DNA from: Prorocentrum cordatum
Taxonomy: Eukaryota; Sar; Dinophyceae; Prorocentrales; Prorocentraceae
DNA: 64,000 nt
Direction of reading: 5' to 3'
Assembly (NCBI GenBank): GCA_963575745.1
Contig: CAUYUJ010020533.1
Coordinates: forward strand, 62,001 to 126,000
This document shows, one piece after another, positions 46,492 through 56,996 of this stretch. How positions within the stretch are numbered: the first letter of the stretch is position 1; each line of letters begins with the position of its first letter. Below the pieces are notes generated by a model. That model did no database searches and was not told where the DNA came from. It saw nothing but the letters and a program-made list of their open reading frames with translations. The position numbers and the translations under genes are program-made.

Positions 46492-46602
46492 CTTTGGCGT
46501 GCCGTGCTCGACGCAACCGCCCTCGCTGAAGCGGAGGGCGAACGGGTTGTCGAGCTTGAAGGCGCTCCTGGTGACCCTCAGGGAGAAGCAGATGTCGAAA
46601 CC
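46492..46602 (-). CDS. Candidate exon, hypothetical
   Basis: Between a CTCCAG acceptor and a possible GC-type donor (AAG|GCATCG) the minus frame reads GFDICFSLRVTRSAFKLDNP then FALRFSEGGCVEHGTPK. Third positions are ~85% G/C, clearly above the plus-strand frame. No family is recognised and neighbouring exons are not located. Confidence 0.4.
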
Positions 46603-46647
46603 CTGGAGACGCCGCGTGCTGCCAGGGAGGGTCGAGCGGTCCTCCTC

Positions 46648-46745
46648 CCTCCTCCTCCTCCTCCTCCTCCTCCTCCTCCTCCTCCTCCTCCTCCCTCCTC
46701 CTCCTCCTCCTCCTCCTCCTCCTCCTCCTCCTCCTCCTCCTCGCC
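46648..46745. repeat. CTC trinucleotide tract
   Basis: Nearly pure (CTC)n on the plus strand. Confidence 0.85.
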
Positions 46746-47228
46746 CTCCTCCGCCGAATCCCCAAATCGGCGGCGAGCGAGGGGGGAAACAGAGAAGGAG
46801 GAAACCTTCTCAGAAGTCTCGGAAGTCCCCGGGCCTTCTGATACGCTTTCTGAGCCTTCCCCGAAGGCATAAGAAGACTTCTCAGAAGGCGCGAGGGCCT
46901 CTGAGAAGTCCCGCCGCCTCCTTCTCATTTCCCCCTCTCGCTCGCCGCCGGCCAAGCCATGCGGTCACCTGGCATCCCCACCGCCTCACTACACTGAAGG
47001 GACCCTGGGACACACAGATAAATACACACAAATAAAAGGATTTCCCACATTTTCCTATATTTTCTGGGTTCTTGACTTCCCCCCCACGTCCCATGTTTCA
47101 AATATTTCCCTACCTAGGCTCTGCCTAGAAGGGTTCTTACTCTCTTAGCTCAAGGGGCCGGGCAGTGGAACACGCCCCGGGCGGTTCCCCCAGGATCCGC
47201 CCCGCGGTTCCTCCAGTCCCCTGGGAGT

Positions 47229-47738
47229 TTTAGCTTTAGCTTTAGCTTTAGCTTAGCTTAGCTTTAGCTTAGCGTTAGCTTAGCTTTAGCTTTAGCTTCA
47301 GCTTAGTTTTAGCTTAGCTTTAGCTTATATTTAGCTTAGCTTTAGCTTAGTTTTAGCTTAGTTTTAGCTTAGCTTTAGCTTTAGCTTATCATCAGCTTAG
47401 CTTCAGCTTAGCTTTAGCTTAGCTTTAGCTTAGCTTTAGCTTAGCTTTAGCTCATCTTCAGCTTAGTTTTAGCTTAGCTTTAGCTTAGATTTAGCTTAGC
47501 TTTAGCTTAGTTTTAGCTTCGTTTTAGCTTAGCTTTAGCTTTAGCTTTAGCTTATCATCAGCTTAGCTTTAGCTTATCATCAGCTTAGCTTTATCTTAGC
47601 TTTAGCTTAGCTTTAGCTCAGCTTCAGCTTAGCTTTAGCATAGCGTTAGCTTAGCTTTAGCTTAGCTTCAGCTTAGCTTTAGCTTAGCTTGGGCTTAGCG
47701 TTAGCATAGCTTTAGCTTAGCTTTAGCTTAGCTTTACT
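47229..47738. repeat. TTAGC/TTTAGC tandem array
   Basis: About 510 bp of AGCTT(T)AGCTT steps with occasional ATCATC or TTCAGC variants. It is AT-rich relative to the surroundings. The units are not canonical telomere (no GGG). Confidence 0.9.
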
Positions 47739-47966
47739 GTTACTACTTATGCTGCTTTCCTAGGGGCTCCAACTCTTAGGTAGGGTCGCACTGGGATAAT
47801 TGCTTATATTTCCATGGGAATCGACGATTACTTGTGTCTGTGTGTTTTTCCCCCTCCTGATACACGGTGTGGTCACCGCACCGCTGGGGGGGGGCCCGAG
47901 ATGCGACGGCGCGGGGCGGCCGTGCTTGGATCGTCCGGGGGCCCAAGAGCGGCCGCTGGAGCCCAA

Positions 47967-48209
47967 ACCACGCAAAACGACAGCCCAATCGCCTGACGCG
48001 CCATCGCTCGGACGTCCACTCCCCGTGCACTTTTCGGCTTCGGGCGTGTATGTCTCGCACGGTGACCTGACATGCTGCTCGATGGTCGACGCCGAGAACA
48101 TGCACGCGTCCGAGCGATGCCACGCCGAGGGGGGACGGGAAGGTCATCCAAGGTGCACCTGCCACCCCTGGCCGCTGCCCACTGAATCTCGCGCTGTGGC
48201 CCTGCCATG
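47967..48209 (+). CDS. Weak candidate exon, Cys/His-containing
   Basis: The plus frame reads LPVHFSASGVYVSHGDLTCC then SMVDAENMHASERCHAEG and stops at 48209, with ~65% GC third positions. The minus strand is also open. No splice borders were chosen and no family is recognised. Confidence 0.25.
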
Positions 48210-48487
48210 AGGCCTCTCGGGCCATCTCTGCTAGCTCCACCAGCCCGGTGCGGCGACGAGCGACATGGCCCGCGGGGGGACACGAGTGGGGAGGAAAGTG
48301 GCAGGAGAGCAGGAGAGGGTGGTCACAGCCCCCTAAGTCAGGACGCTGCCAACCTTGGACTCTGGAAGTTCCACGTTAAGAGAACGAAGAATGGAGACAT
48401 ATTCGACCCACGGCTGCAATTTTCTCGGGCGCGTCAGCGCCCTGGTTTATCGAAGTCCCCGTTGAGGGGACCCGAGGTAGAGTGCTA

Positions 48488-48639
48488 TCAGCGGTGAACA
48501 AACCTCCCTTTAGTAAACCTCCGGCCTAGGACCGAAACCGACGGACCTGCAAAAATGACGGCCGCGACGCCCTCTCGCGAACCGAAAACGACCAATTTGC
48601 TAATCGACCTGTCAGGGTAGGAGGTCTATCAACCTCCGA
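48488..48639. mobile_element. 152-bp MITE, diverged copy of the 35.8-kb family
   Basis: Left TCAGCGGTGAACAAACCTCC, right GGTCTATCAACCTCCGA. The exact 5-bp target duplication is TGCTA (48483-48487, 48640-48644). The interior shares CTTTAGTAAAC and CGAACCGAAAACGACCAATT with 35757-35928. Confidence 0.8.
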
Positions 48640-48996
48640 TGCTAGCATAAGGACTTATTCAGCAACGCCCACTTAGGCCCTCGTCCTTCCACAAACGGCG
48701 CGAAGGCCGCCTGTAAGTTCGGCGGCCCATGCAGCAGTCTAGTTTTTTAGCACAGAACGAGTATCTAGGACGTGTGGGCCAGAAGCTCCCTGCCACAGCC
48801 CCTCCTTCCCTGCTCGGGGGATGAATTTACCACTGCTCCCTACTAACATACGCCCCCTCCCCCAGGCGACCGGCGGCCAACAAAGAAAACCAGGATCACC
48901 CCCCCGCCCATCTCCGTCACAAAAATTATCCTGCGACGTACCCAACCCATTTGCATCAAGTGGCCCGAAGGATCGGCGAGTACCGTCGTGAAGAAC

Positions 48997-49841
48997 GCAG
49001 CCCCCCAGGAATGGCGAGCTCTAATCCTGATCTGCGGTGAGTGCCCTCTCTGCTGGCCTCCCCAGCAGCCCTCGACAGTGGCAACAGTTTCGCAGATCGC
49101 AGCCCCCCAGGGATGGCGCGCTATTATTCTGATCTGCGGCGAGTGCCCTCTCTGCTGGCCTCCCCAGCAGCCCTCGAAAGTGGCAACAGTTTCGCAGATC
49201 GCAGCCCCGCAGGGATGGCGCGCCATTATTATGGTCTGCGGTGAGTGCCCTCTCTGCTGGCCTCCCCAGCAGCCCTCGAAAGTGGCAACAGTTTCGCAGA
49301 TCGCAGCCCCCCAGGAATGGCGAGCTCTAATCCTGATCTGCGGTGAGTGCCCTCTCTGCTGGCCTCCCCAACAGCCCTCGAATTGGCAACAGTTTCGCAG
49401 ATCGCAGCCCCCCAGGGATGGCGCGCTATTACTCTGGTCTGCTGTGAATGCCCTCTCTGCTGGCCTCCCCAGCAGCCCTCCAAAGTGGCCACAGTTTCGC
49501 AGTTCGCAGCCCCGCAGGGATGGCGCGCCATTATCTGGTCTGCGGTGAGTGCCCTCTCTGCTGGCCTCCCCAGCAGCCCTCGACTTGGCAACAGTTTCGC
49601 AGATCGCAGCCCCACAGGGATGGCGCGCTATTATTCTGGTCTGCGGTGAATGCCCTTTCTGCTGGCCTTCCCAGCAGCCCTCGAAAGTGGCAACAGTTTC
49701 GCAGATCGCAGCCCCCCAGGGATGGCGCGCTATTATTCTGATCTGCGGCGAGTGCCCTCTCTGCTGGCCTCGCCAGCAGCCCTCGAAAGTGACGACAGTT
49801 TCGCAAATCGCAGCCCCCCAGGGATGGCGCGCTATTATTCT
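48997..49841. repeat. 102-bp tandem repeat, about eight units
   Basis: Unit: GCAGCCCCCCAGGGATGGCG, CGCTATTATTCTGATCTGCG, GTGAGTGCCCTCTCTGCTGG, CCTCCCCAGCAGCCCTCGAA, AGTGGCAACAGTTTCGCAGATC. Because 102 = 34 codons, both strands carry long repeated frames; the minus strand reads RIIARHPWGAAICETVATFE. GATCTGCG and CGCAGATC make each unit an imperfect hairpin. It is more likely satellite than a repeat protein. Confidence 0.85.
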
Positions 49842-49846
49842 GGGCG

Positions 49847-49996
49847 CGTCCCTCGGGACGTTCCGCGGCGCGTCCTCCTGGCATGTCCCCCTGTCGATTA
49901 GTTCTGGGACAGCTACCATCTGCTCAGGCAGCTCGAGCTTAAGATCCATATCAGTTCGGTCAGGGCTCGGATGCAAAGAGGATTCGATCCACAACG

Positions 49997-50077
<81 letters not shown>

Positions 50078-51340
50078 ACGATCGCGGCATGGCGCATCGC
50101 AATTCAGCACGGCCCAGCACAACACAGCCGTCGGCATTGTACATCAAGACCGATACACTCAACTTTGCACCTTGGCACGTTCCTTGGTGCGTTCCGTGGC
50201 GAGTCCACCTGGCACTTCGCGCGGCGCGTCCCCTGGCACGTCCCGCGGCACGTCCATAATCACGTTCTGTAGTGCGTCCCCTTGGCTGGTCCCGCAGCAT
50301 GAGGATGTATCGAGGAAGTCTCGATCGAGACGCTTGTTTGCACGTGTCCTGGTTGCCCAGGCGGATGTCTAGCATGAGGATGCGCTGAGAACGTCTTGAG
50401 CGAAACGCGTGTTTTCACGTGTCCAGGTCGCCCAGGCACAGCACAGCCCTCGGCACGGTACATTAATATCGATACCCTTAGCACTGCAGCTGGCATGTTG
50501 CTTGGCACGTTCCGGAGGGCATCCCTTGGCGAGTCCCCCTGGCACATCGCGCGGTGCACGTCCATTGGCACGTTCCGTAGCGGGTCCCCTTGGCACGTCC
50601 CGCGGTGCGTGCCCATGGCACGTCCCCTGGCACGTCGCCTGGCGCGTCCCTTGGGACGTTCCGCGGCGCGTCCTCCTGGCATTTCCCCTCTGTCGATTAG
50701 TTCTGGGGCAGTTACCATCTGCTCAGGCAGCTCGAGCTTAAGATCCAGATCACTTCGGTCAGAACTCGGATGCAAACGGGACTCGATCCACAACACTATA
50801 TATAGAGCACGATCGCGGCATGGCACATCGCAATTCAGCACGGCCCAGCACAGCACAACCGTCGGCATTGTACATCAAGACCGATACACTCAACATTGCA
50901 CCTTGGCACGTTCCTTGGTGCGTTCCGTGGCGAGTCCACCTGGCACTTCGCGCGGCGCGTCCCCTGGCACGTCCCGCGGCACGTCCATTAGCACGTTCTG
51001 TAGCGCGTCCCCTTGGCACGTGCCGCGGTGCGTGCCCATGGCACGTCCCCTGGCACGTCGCCTGGCGCGTCCCTTGGGACGTTCCGCGGCGCGTCCTCCT
51101 GGCATGTCCCCTCTGTTGATTAGTTCTGGGGCAGCTACCATCTGCTCAAGCAGCTCGAGCTTAAGATCCAGATCAGTTCGGTCAGAACTCGGATGCCAGG
51201 GAGGACTCGATCCACAACGCTATATAGAGCACACTCGCGGCATGGCACATCGCAGTTCAGCACGGGGTAGCACAGCACAGCCCTCGGCACAGTACATCCA
51301 GATCGATACATTCAGCATTGTATTTGCCCGTCGCCCAATC
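49847..51340. repeat. Three-copy segmental tandem duplication
   Basis: The block TTAGTTCTGGGGCAGCTACC ... CGATCCACAACGCTATATAG followed by CATGGCACATCGCAATTCAG and GGCACGTCC-rich DNA recurs from ~49890, ~50690 and ~51110. Copy 1 holds (ATCT)n and a 40-bp (AG)n run at 49998-50078. CTTGGCACGTTCC minisatellite fills the gaps. Confidence 0.8.
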
Positions 51341-52780
51341 ATGTGTCTTCGAAGCGTTGCCATGCCTTACATTTCTACAAGTATTCTTTTCCGGGTTCGT
51401 GGGTCGATCATGTTGTTTGTTTTTTCTTTCTGAGCCCGCTCGGCAAAGCACTGGCAACACTGCGGGACCCCGCGCCGCGACCGCCCAAGGTGGCATACAC
51501 GGGGCAAGTCAACACATCTCGAATCCCACAACGCATGTCGCCGCCCTCCCCGCACCCTCGACAGAGACAACCAACGTGTATATGTCACTGTGTGCTTGTG
51601 CATCGCCTACATGCAGCCAAAACATGAATAACGCTTCTGGATGGGCTGGTGGGGATACTTTTTTTGTTAGCAGCCGCGGGCGAGAGCGCCGGCGGCGAGT
51701 AAGACTGGTGGGGATACTTTTTCGGTCTGCGGCCGCGCGGCAACGGTCTGGCGGCGAGAGGCAATGTCCGGGGCGGGCGGCACAAACCGAATTGGCGACC
51801 CCAACCGCCACGTTGGCAGGCCGGATCGTACCTGCACGACAAGCGCGCAGTTGCACACGCACTGAAAAAAATGCTCTGCGTTCACCAGCAGACGCACCTA
51901 GGCGCCGCCCAGTAAACCAAAAGGTACAAGCGGCCGCGGGTGCGAGTGCAACGGAGTGAGTCGCCAGTGCGGCGCCAAACTCCAAGCAGCCAGCCCGGCT
52001 AGCTAAGAGACAGACGCCCAGGAAACCGGGCTGCCGGCGGTGGAAACGCAAGAGGCAAAAGACGCGGAAGGCTGAACCACTCAGCGCGCAGCCCTCGAAC
52101 TCCACCGCTCAGTTGAAAGGGGCCAGCGGCACCCATCGCATCGAGTCCGGCGCCTGCGACGAATAGGCCCGGGGTGAATGCGACGGTGCGTTAGACACGG
52201 GCTGTACAAGGCTGCAACACTCAGAGCAAGGCCTTCGGGCACACAACCCCCAGTGCCGGTGGACACCAGCGACTGCCCGAGCACCACAATGCCGTCCTGC
52301 CGCGGAGCCCGTGGGGGGGGAGACCTCAGCGCTGCCTGTCCGGTCCTTCCGACATGGCCTCCACGGCCGCCGCGGGCGAACCCCTGAGGCACAATGGGGG
52401 ACACCCACCTGGCCAAAGCGGCGGGAGGCGCGCCGTCCCACACCGCGGCCAGCCCGCAGCAGCGCCGGGGCGTCTCCTGTCACCCGTTTCGTCACGAAGC
52501 GTCACGAAATTTCTGATTCCGCTATCGTGCCTCGAGGTGCGACGTGAAGCGTCCTCAGGTCCTCCAGAGTCCTGTCCCCAATACGCGAAATTTCTCTCGG
52601 CGCCCCGCAGACCCTTTGGGGCAGGACTCTCCCTTAGCGCTAAGACGGGACACGATGGCCCCCAGAGGCTCCCCAGACGTTCCAGAGGGGCCCCGAGACG
52701 AGAGCGTTCCAAGACGCCCAAGGCTGAGTCAAGACGGACTCTGGGTGCAAACATGAGCAAATTGTAACACCATCAACGCA
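51341..52780. other. Intergenic, no supported gene
   Basis: Mostly unique GC-rich DNA with a local duplication of GGTGGGGATACTTTTT (51647, 51706), related to the tail of the 0.8-kb repeat. 52640-52740 is CCAAGACGG minisatellite. Confidence 0.35.
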
Positions 52781-52787
52781 CTGAGCT

Positions 52788-53094
52788 ACACTTGTGAGGC
52801 CATATCTCCATTTGCCGCCGCGCCGCGCGGCGGATGGACCACCCGGCAATGATTCCACATGTGTACGCAGGGCCATCGAACGAATCGAGTACCAAGTGTT
52901 CGCCAATTTCGAACTTCCACTGGCAAGGCCAGCGCCAACTGCGTCGGGGTGCGAGCCCCAGGATCGCAACATTCCCAGCAATATCCGAAATCTGTTGGTA
53001 CAGTCGCGCAAGAGGGCAACGCATTGTGTCCTTGCCCTGGTTCATGGTGTAGGCCCAGCCATTGTCACCCTGGTAGTCGAAGAAGCTGACCACC
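52788..53094 (-). CDS. Candidate exon, hypothetical protein
   Basis: The minus frame of ~100 codons has normal composition, reading VVSFFDYQGDNGWAYTMNQG ... ISDIAGNVAILG ... WPCQWKFEIGEHLVLDSFDG. A GCGCAG acceptor lies at 53095-53100 and a GTGTAG donor follows CTCACAA at the 3' side. I do not recognise the family, and no neighbouring exon on the same strand is clear. Confidence 0.55.
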
Positions 53095-53369
53095 TGCGCA
53101 GGCCGAAACATCCACGGCTCTCGTGGGGCGCGCCCCTCCCCCCCCCTCCCCCCTCCTGGGCGCGCACGGCCAACTCCCCAGACGATGCTCGCACTTAGAA
53201 AGGGGTTCCTGCTTGTTTTACCTCAGGGAACTGCGTGGGTCACCGATGGCCGCGAGAATTGCGAGAATGACTTGCTTTACCTCCGAGAACTGCGAGCATT
53301 ACTGGTCTTACTTCCGATTTCTTGGGTGGCCGCCCCGTGGCCCGCCCGTGGCCGCCCCGCGGCAGCCCA

Positions 53370-54060
53370 ACGCAGCTTGCATTACACGTCTTGCACCGCA
53401 CAGCGTGCACGGCACGGCGTGCACCGCGGAGCCTGCACCACGGAGCTTGCACCACAGCGCTCTGCACCATGCAGCCTGCGCCCCGCAGCCTGCGCCACGT
53501 CCCCCGGGCCACGCGGCTCGCACGACGCAGACTGCACCACATGGCTTGCACCACACAGCTGGCACCACAACGGTCACACATCCGCAGTGCGCTATACTGC
53601 ACACGCCCCTTGCTGAAGACTCGCCTGGGTGTGCCGCGGGCTGTCCACGGTGCCGACCGTGGCCGCCTCGAGGCCGCCTCGTGCGCCGGGCGTCTCCGGC
53701 GAGGGTTCGCGATGCTGCCGCCCGTGGCCGCGTCGTGGCCGCCTCGTCCGCCCGTGGCCGCTTCGTGGCCGCCTCGTGCGCTGGGTGGCTCTCTGGCGAG
53801 GTCTCGCCAGGCCGCCGCCCGTGCCCGCCTCCGTCTTGCACCGCCACGCACGCTCCACCGCACATCGAGGTCTCGCCGCGGCGGCGACCGTGGCCGCCTC
53901 GCTTCTTCTTCCCAGCTAGCTTGACCACGTGCCTTGAACCACATGCCGCATTCAGTGGTCACGCCACATCTCTTGCACCACGCGGCTTCCACCACGCCTG
54001 CGCCACACAGCTTGTACCACACAGCTTGCACACCCGCAAGGCAATCGCTTCCTGTTTGGG
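53370..54060. repeat. GCACCACGCAGCTT and GGCCGCCTCGTGG minisatellites
   Basis: ~14-bp TGCACCACGCAGCC steps (53380-53580, 53930-54050) flank GTGGCCGCCTCGTGGCC steps (53640-53910). Long frames on both strands (rich in Ala/Arg/Cys/His) follow from composition. Confidence 0.75.
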
Positions 54061-54227
54061 GCCCACGCCCGCAGACATGTTGCATCACGCCTTCGCCACT
54101 GCGGAGTCGACTTCCCACGCCTACCCTACCGAACAAATCCGCCACCGTGCCGCCTGGCACACTGAGGCGCTGTACGAACGAACGAACGCGCCGAGTCCGC
54201 CGGCCAGTCGGCCAGCAGGCCCCTTGG

Positions 54228-54420
54228 TCGGGAGCGGCCAAGAGGGGGGTGTCCAAGAGGGGGGGGTGCAAATCATGACCGGCGGCATGTGCGCGGCCCA
54301 GCGGAGGGGCCAGGGACGTAATGAAATAAGAAGAGGCGCCATGAAATTTGGGGAAATATCATGGCCCACGCCATGATATCCACCCCCCCCTAGTCATCAC
54401 CCCCCTCTTTCCGCCCCCGA
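54228..54420. mobile_element. 193-bp MITE with TCGGGAGCGG ends, copy 2
   Basis: Same length and sequence as 35396-35588. The exact 5-bp target duplication is CTTGG (54223-54227, 54421-54425). Ends TCGGGAGCGGCCAAGAGGGG / CTTTCCGCCCCCGA. Confidence 0.9.
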
Positions 54421-54649
54421 CTTGGGGGCAGCGCGGGTGGGCCGGGGCCCGCCTATTGCTCTTGCGGACATCCCCCATCCCCAGCTCGGGGAGGCATCGT
54501 GGACCTCCTCTGTGGAGGTGGCAGCCCCAGGGGTGGTAGTGGTGGTGGTGGTCGTGTCGCTTCTCCTCTCCTCGACAGCCTCCATGAAGGTCCCCGAGGT
54601 CCCCATCGGGCCCTTCTGACCCCCCGACGGAGGAGAAAGAAGAAGGAGT

Positions 54650-54782
54650 AGGAGGAGGAGGAAGGTGACGAGGAGGAGGAGAGGAAAAAGGAGAAAGAGG
54701 AGAAAGAGGCGAAAAAGGGAGAGGAGGAAGAGAAGGAAGAGGAGGAGGAGGAGGAGGAGGAGGAGGAGAACGAGAACGAGGG

Positions 54783-54817
<35 letters not shown>

Positions 54818-55420
54818 ACGACGACGAGGACGACGACGACGACGACGACGACCCCCCCGCTTCTGGGGTCGCGCCCAGCTGCGCGCATCGCCTCCCCTGC
54901 CCGAGGCCGTTGGCGCCCGGGCACGTTCCCGACGTTCTCCAGGGCGGCTGCGCACGATGTCTAAGACGGCTCTCAAGGCAGCCAAGGCAGGCCCAGACTG
55001 TGACGCAACAGCGTTCCACGACGCCCGACTCTGACCTCAAGACGGCCTCTGGTAGCATCGAGACGGCCCACGCGGCTTCCGACAGCTTCCGCGAGAGCCG
55101 CCAGCAAAGCTCAAAGAGGCCAACACATTTGATGCCCCTTAGGTTTACGACACAATTTATCATTCTTACATTTTCGAGTCTCTGTCGGCTCAAGACGGCC
55201 CAAGGGGCCTTCAAGATGACCCCACGAGCGCCCAGGAGGGCCTCAAGATAGCCCGAGAAGTCTCCAAGACGGCCTCAAGACAGCCCCAGAGAGTCCCTGG
55301 ACCACCCAGGACGAACTCAAGAGGGCGTGAGATGGGCCTCAAAGAGCCTGTGGAGGGACCCGAGATGGTCCCACGACGGCGCCAAGAGACGCCCCAGGCG
55401 GCCACGAGGACTCTCTAAAA
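54650..55420. repeat. GGA/GAC tract then CAAGACGGCC minisatellite
   Basis: Polypurine DNA (54650-54790), GACGACGAC (54800-54850), then degenerate CTCAAGACGGCC steps (54960-55420). No gene is seen. 55421-55905 contains two GCCGTTTAGTAAACGC palindromes (55533, 55579) and nothing coding I can defend. Confidence 0.7.
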
Positions 55421-55905
55421 TTTGGGCAAATGAGGCATCACCGATTACGGCACCGGGTTGCCCTTCGAAGAACCGCCGTCGAACATTAGAGGGCAGAAAA
55501 TCCACCCCGATAAGAACCACCCCGACACGCGAAGCCGTTTAGTAAACGCACCCAAAGAAGGAATCAAACAGGGCAAGGCCGTTTAGTAAACGCCCAGGGC
55601 CGTGTAAAACACGCGAATTGTCCGGTCCGGGTGGTTTTTCCTCCCTTGAAACATGCCGGACTGGCACGTGGGTGGGACTTGCCGCAGGCAGCTGGATAAG
55701 TTAGCACAGAGAAAACAATGAACATGGTGGCGTCCATGGATCAACAGTCTGGCAACAACTGATCTGGCCACGACAAAAAAATCAAGGTTCCAGGCGTTCT
55801 GCAAATCATAAGTGCAATCTTCATCGCAAAGGTAGCTCGAGCGGCGATCGCTTGGAACACTGCCACTCGGTCGCCCAATGGCGCCAACAACATTCGATAC
55901 TAACA

Positions 55906-56065
55906 TTGAGTCGGGCATGTCCCCTACAAGGGGGGGTTCGGGCGACAATTTTTAGATACTTCAACAATGCTCAAGAATAGTCAACACAAACTCAAAGACT
56001 CGTCCCCAGACTATCTGTTCGCTACTTTTGAATGATCCTCCTGTAGAGGGACACGCCCGACTTGA
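55906..56065. mobile_element. MITE family B, 160-bp copy
   Basis: Inverted ends TTGAGTCGGGCATGTCCCCT and AGAGGGACACGCCCGACTTGA (outer 20 considered). The next element starts at the following base. Confidence 0.7.
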
Positions 56066-56230
56066 TACAGGGCAAGTTCTAATACATATGATGTCTAAAA
56101 TGTAGGATTGTGATACAGGATCACTTCATGTATAAATCTATGCATGAAGTCATCGTTGTTTTCAATACTAAATCCCTGCATTTTTAATGCATGACCCGCA
56201 CGCGGAGCATGTATTAAAACCGGCACTGTA
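56066..56230. mobile_element. MITE family C (TACAGGGCA ... CGGCACTGTA), copy 1
   Basis: Ends TACAGGGCA and CGGCACTGTA are short inverted repeats with terminal TA. The AT-rich interior shares CATGACCCGCACGCGGAGCA and CAATACTAAATCCCTGCATT with two other copies. It ends 20 bp before a candidate exon acceptor. Confidence 0.75.
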
Positions 56231-56250
56231 CTGGCATCGTGATCGAGCAG

Positions 56251-56996
56251 ACGTGGCCGCGGCGCGAGCGCCTTGTCCATACCCGCCGACGGCATGCTGG
56301 CGTGCCCGAGGACCAGGAGCCGCCGCCTGGCCAGGTCCACGAAGACGCGGCCCTCAGACGAGGCACCTTCGGAGCATCCTCCTCGGGTGCAGGGCTCAAG
56401 GTGAGATTCGTACAGGGCAGTTTTAAATACATAGGAGTTTTAAAAGTATAAGATTTGAATACAGATTAAGTTATGAATGAACTTATGCATGTTTAACACA
56501 TGATCCGCACGCGGAGCATGTATTTTAAAAACGGCACTGTACGGGCTTTTTGCACCTCGAGGATCAATCCGTCTTGTGACGCACCCTTTGCAGACTCGAA
56601 CCTCGGGAATCGACCGAGACGGCACTTCAGGTTTCACCCTCTGCCCTCCACCCAACGAGAATGCTCGGACCTTCCACCCCCGATGTCGACGTGGCGAAGG
56701 AGAAGGAGAAGTGCGCCAAGTCCTGGTCGAAGACGCCCTTCGGCGGTGCAGCGGGCTCGGGCCGCCCCGCGGTGCCCCCCTGCGGCGGGCGGATGGCCAG
56801 CCTGGACAGCGCAGCTGCCGCTGCCGTCGGCAGCGCGCCCACCGCCCCGCACGCCAGGGCCAGCGTGGAGATGGCCGAGCCCGCGGGCAGCAACGCCTCC
56901 ACGGGGCCGCGCCTGTCAGCTGGTGCGCCCTCTCTGGGAACGTCCTGCTGCGGCGTGATCAGCGCCCAATCGCTCCCTGATTGCCCTGCGTCCTGA
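56251..56996 (+). CDS. Candidate two-exon gene, Ala-rich C-terminus
   Basis: Exon 1 (56251-56400, 50 codons) begins after GAGCAG, reads TWPRRERLVHTRRRHAGVPE and ends at a consensus CAAG|GTGAGA donor. Exon 2 begins after CACTTCAG at 56631 in phase 0, reads VSPSALHPTRMLGPSTPDVD then VAKEKEKCAKSWSKTPFGG, and stops at 56996. Third positions in exon 2 are ~90% G/C, far better than the antisense frame. The 230-bp intron carries a family C MITE (56411-56541). Product unknown. The 3' end meets or overlaps the convergent minus-strand gene. Confidence 0.55.
56411..56541. mobile_element. MITE family C, copy 2, inside an intron
   Basis: TACAGGGCA at 56411 and CGGCACTGTA ending 56541, terminal TA at both sides. 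It begins 10 bp after the donor of the intron 56401-56630. Confidence 0.75.

Noticed and set aside
47229-47738. Telomere
   Set aside because: Units lack the GGG of known telomeric repeats and the array is internal.
48843-49994. 383-codon minus-strand gene with 34-residue repeats
   Set aside because: Both strands are open because the unit is 102 bp. The N-terminal part is itself a three-copy duplicated non-coding block. Kept as a repeat, with a test proposed.
56627-56980. Apparent Ala/Leu-rich membrane segment at the end of the minus-strand gene
   Set aside because: It is the antisense of a plus-strand exon with ~90% GC third positions, so the hydrophobic run is probably a shadow.
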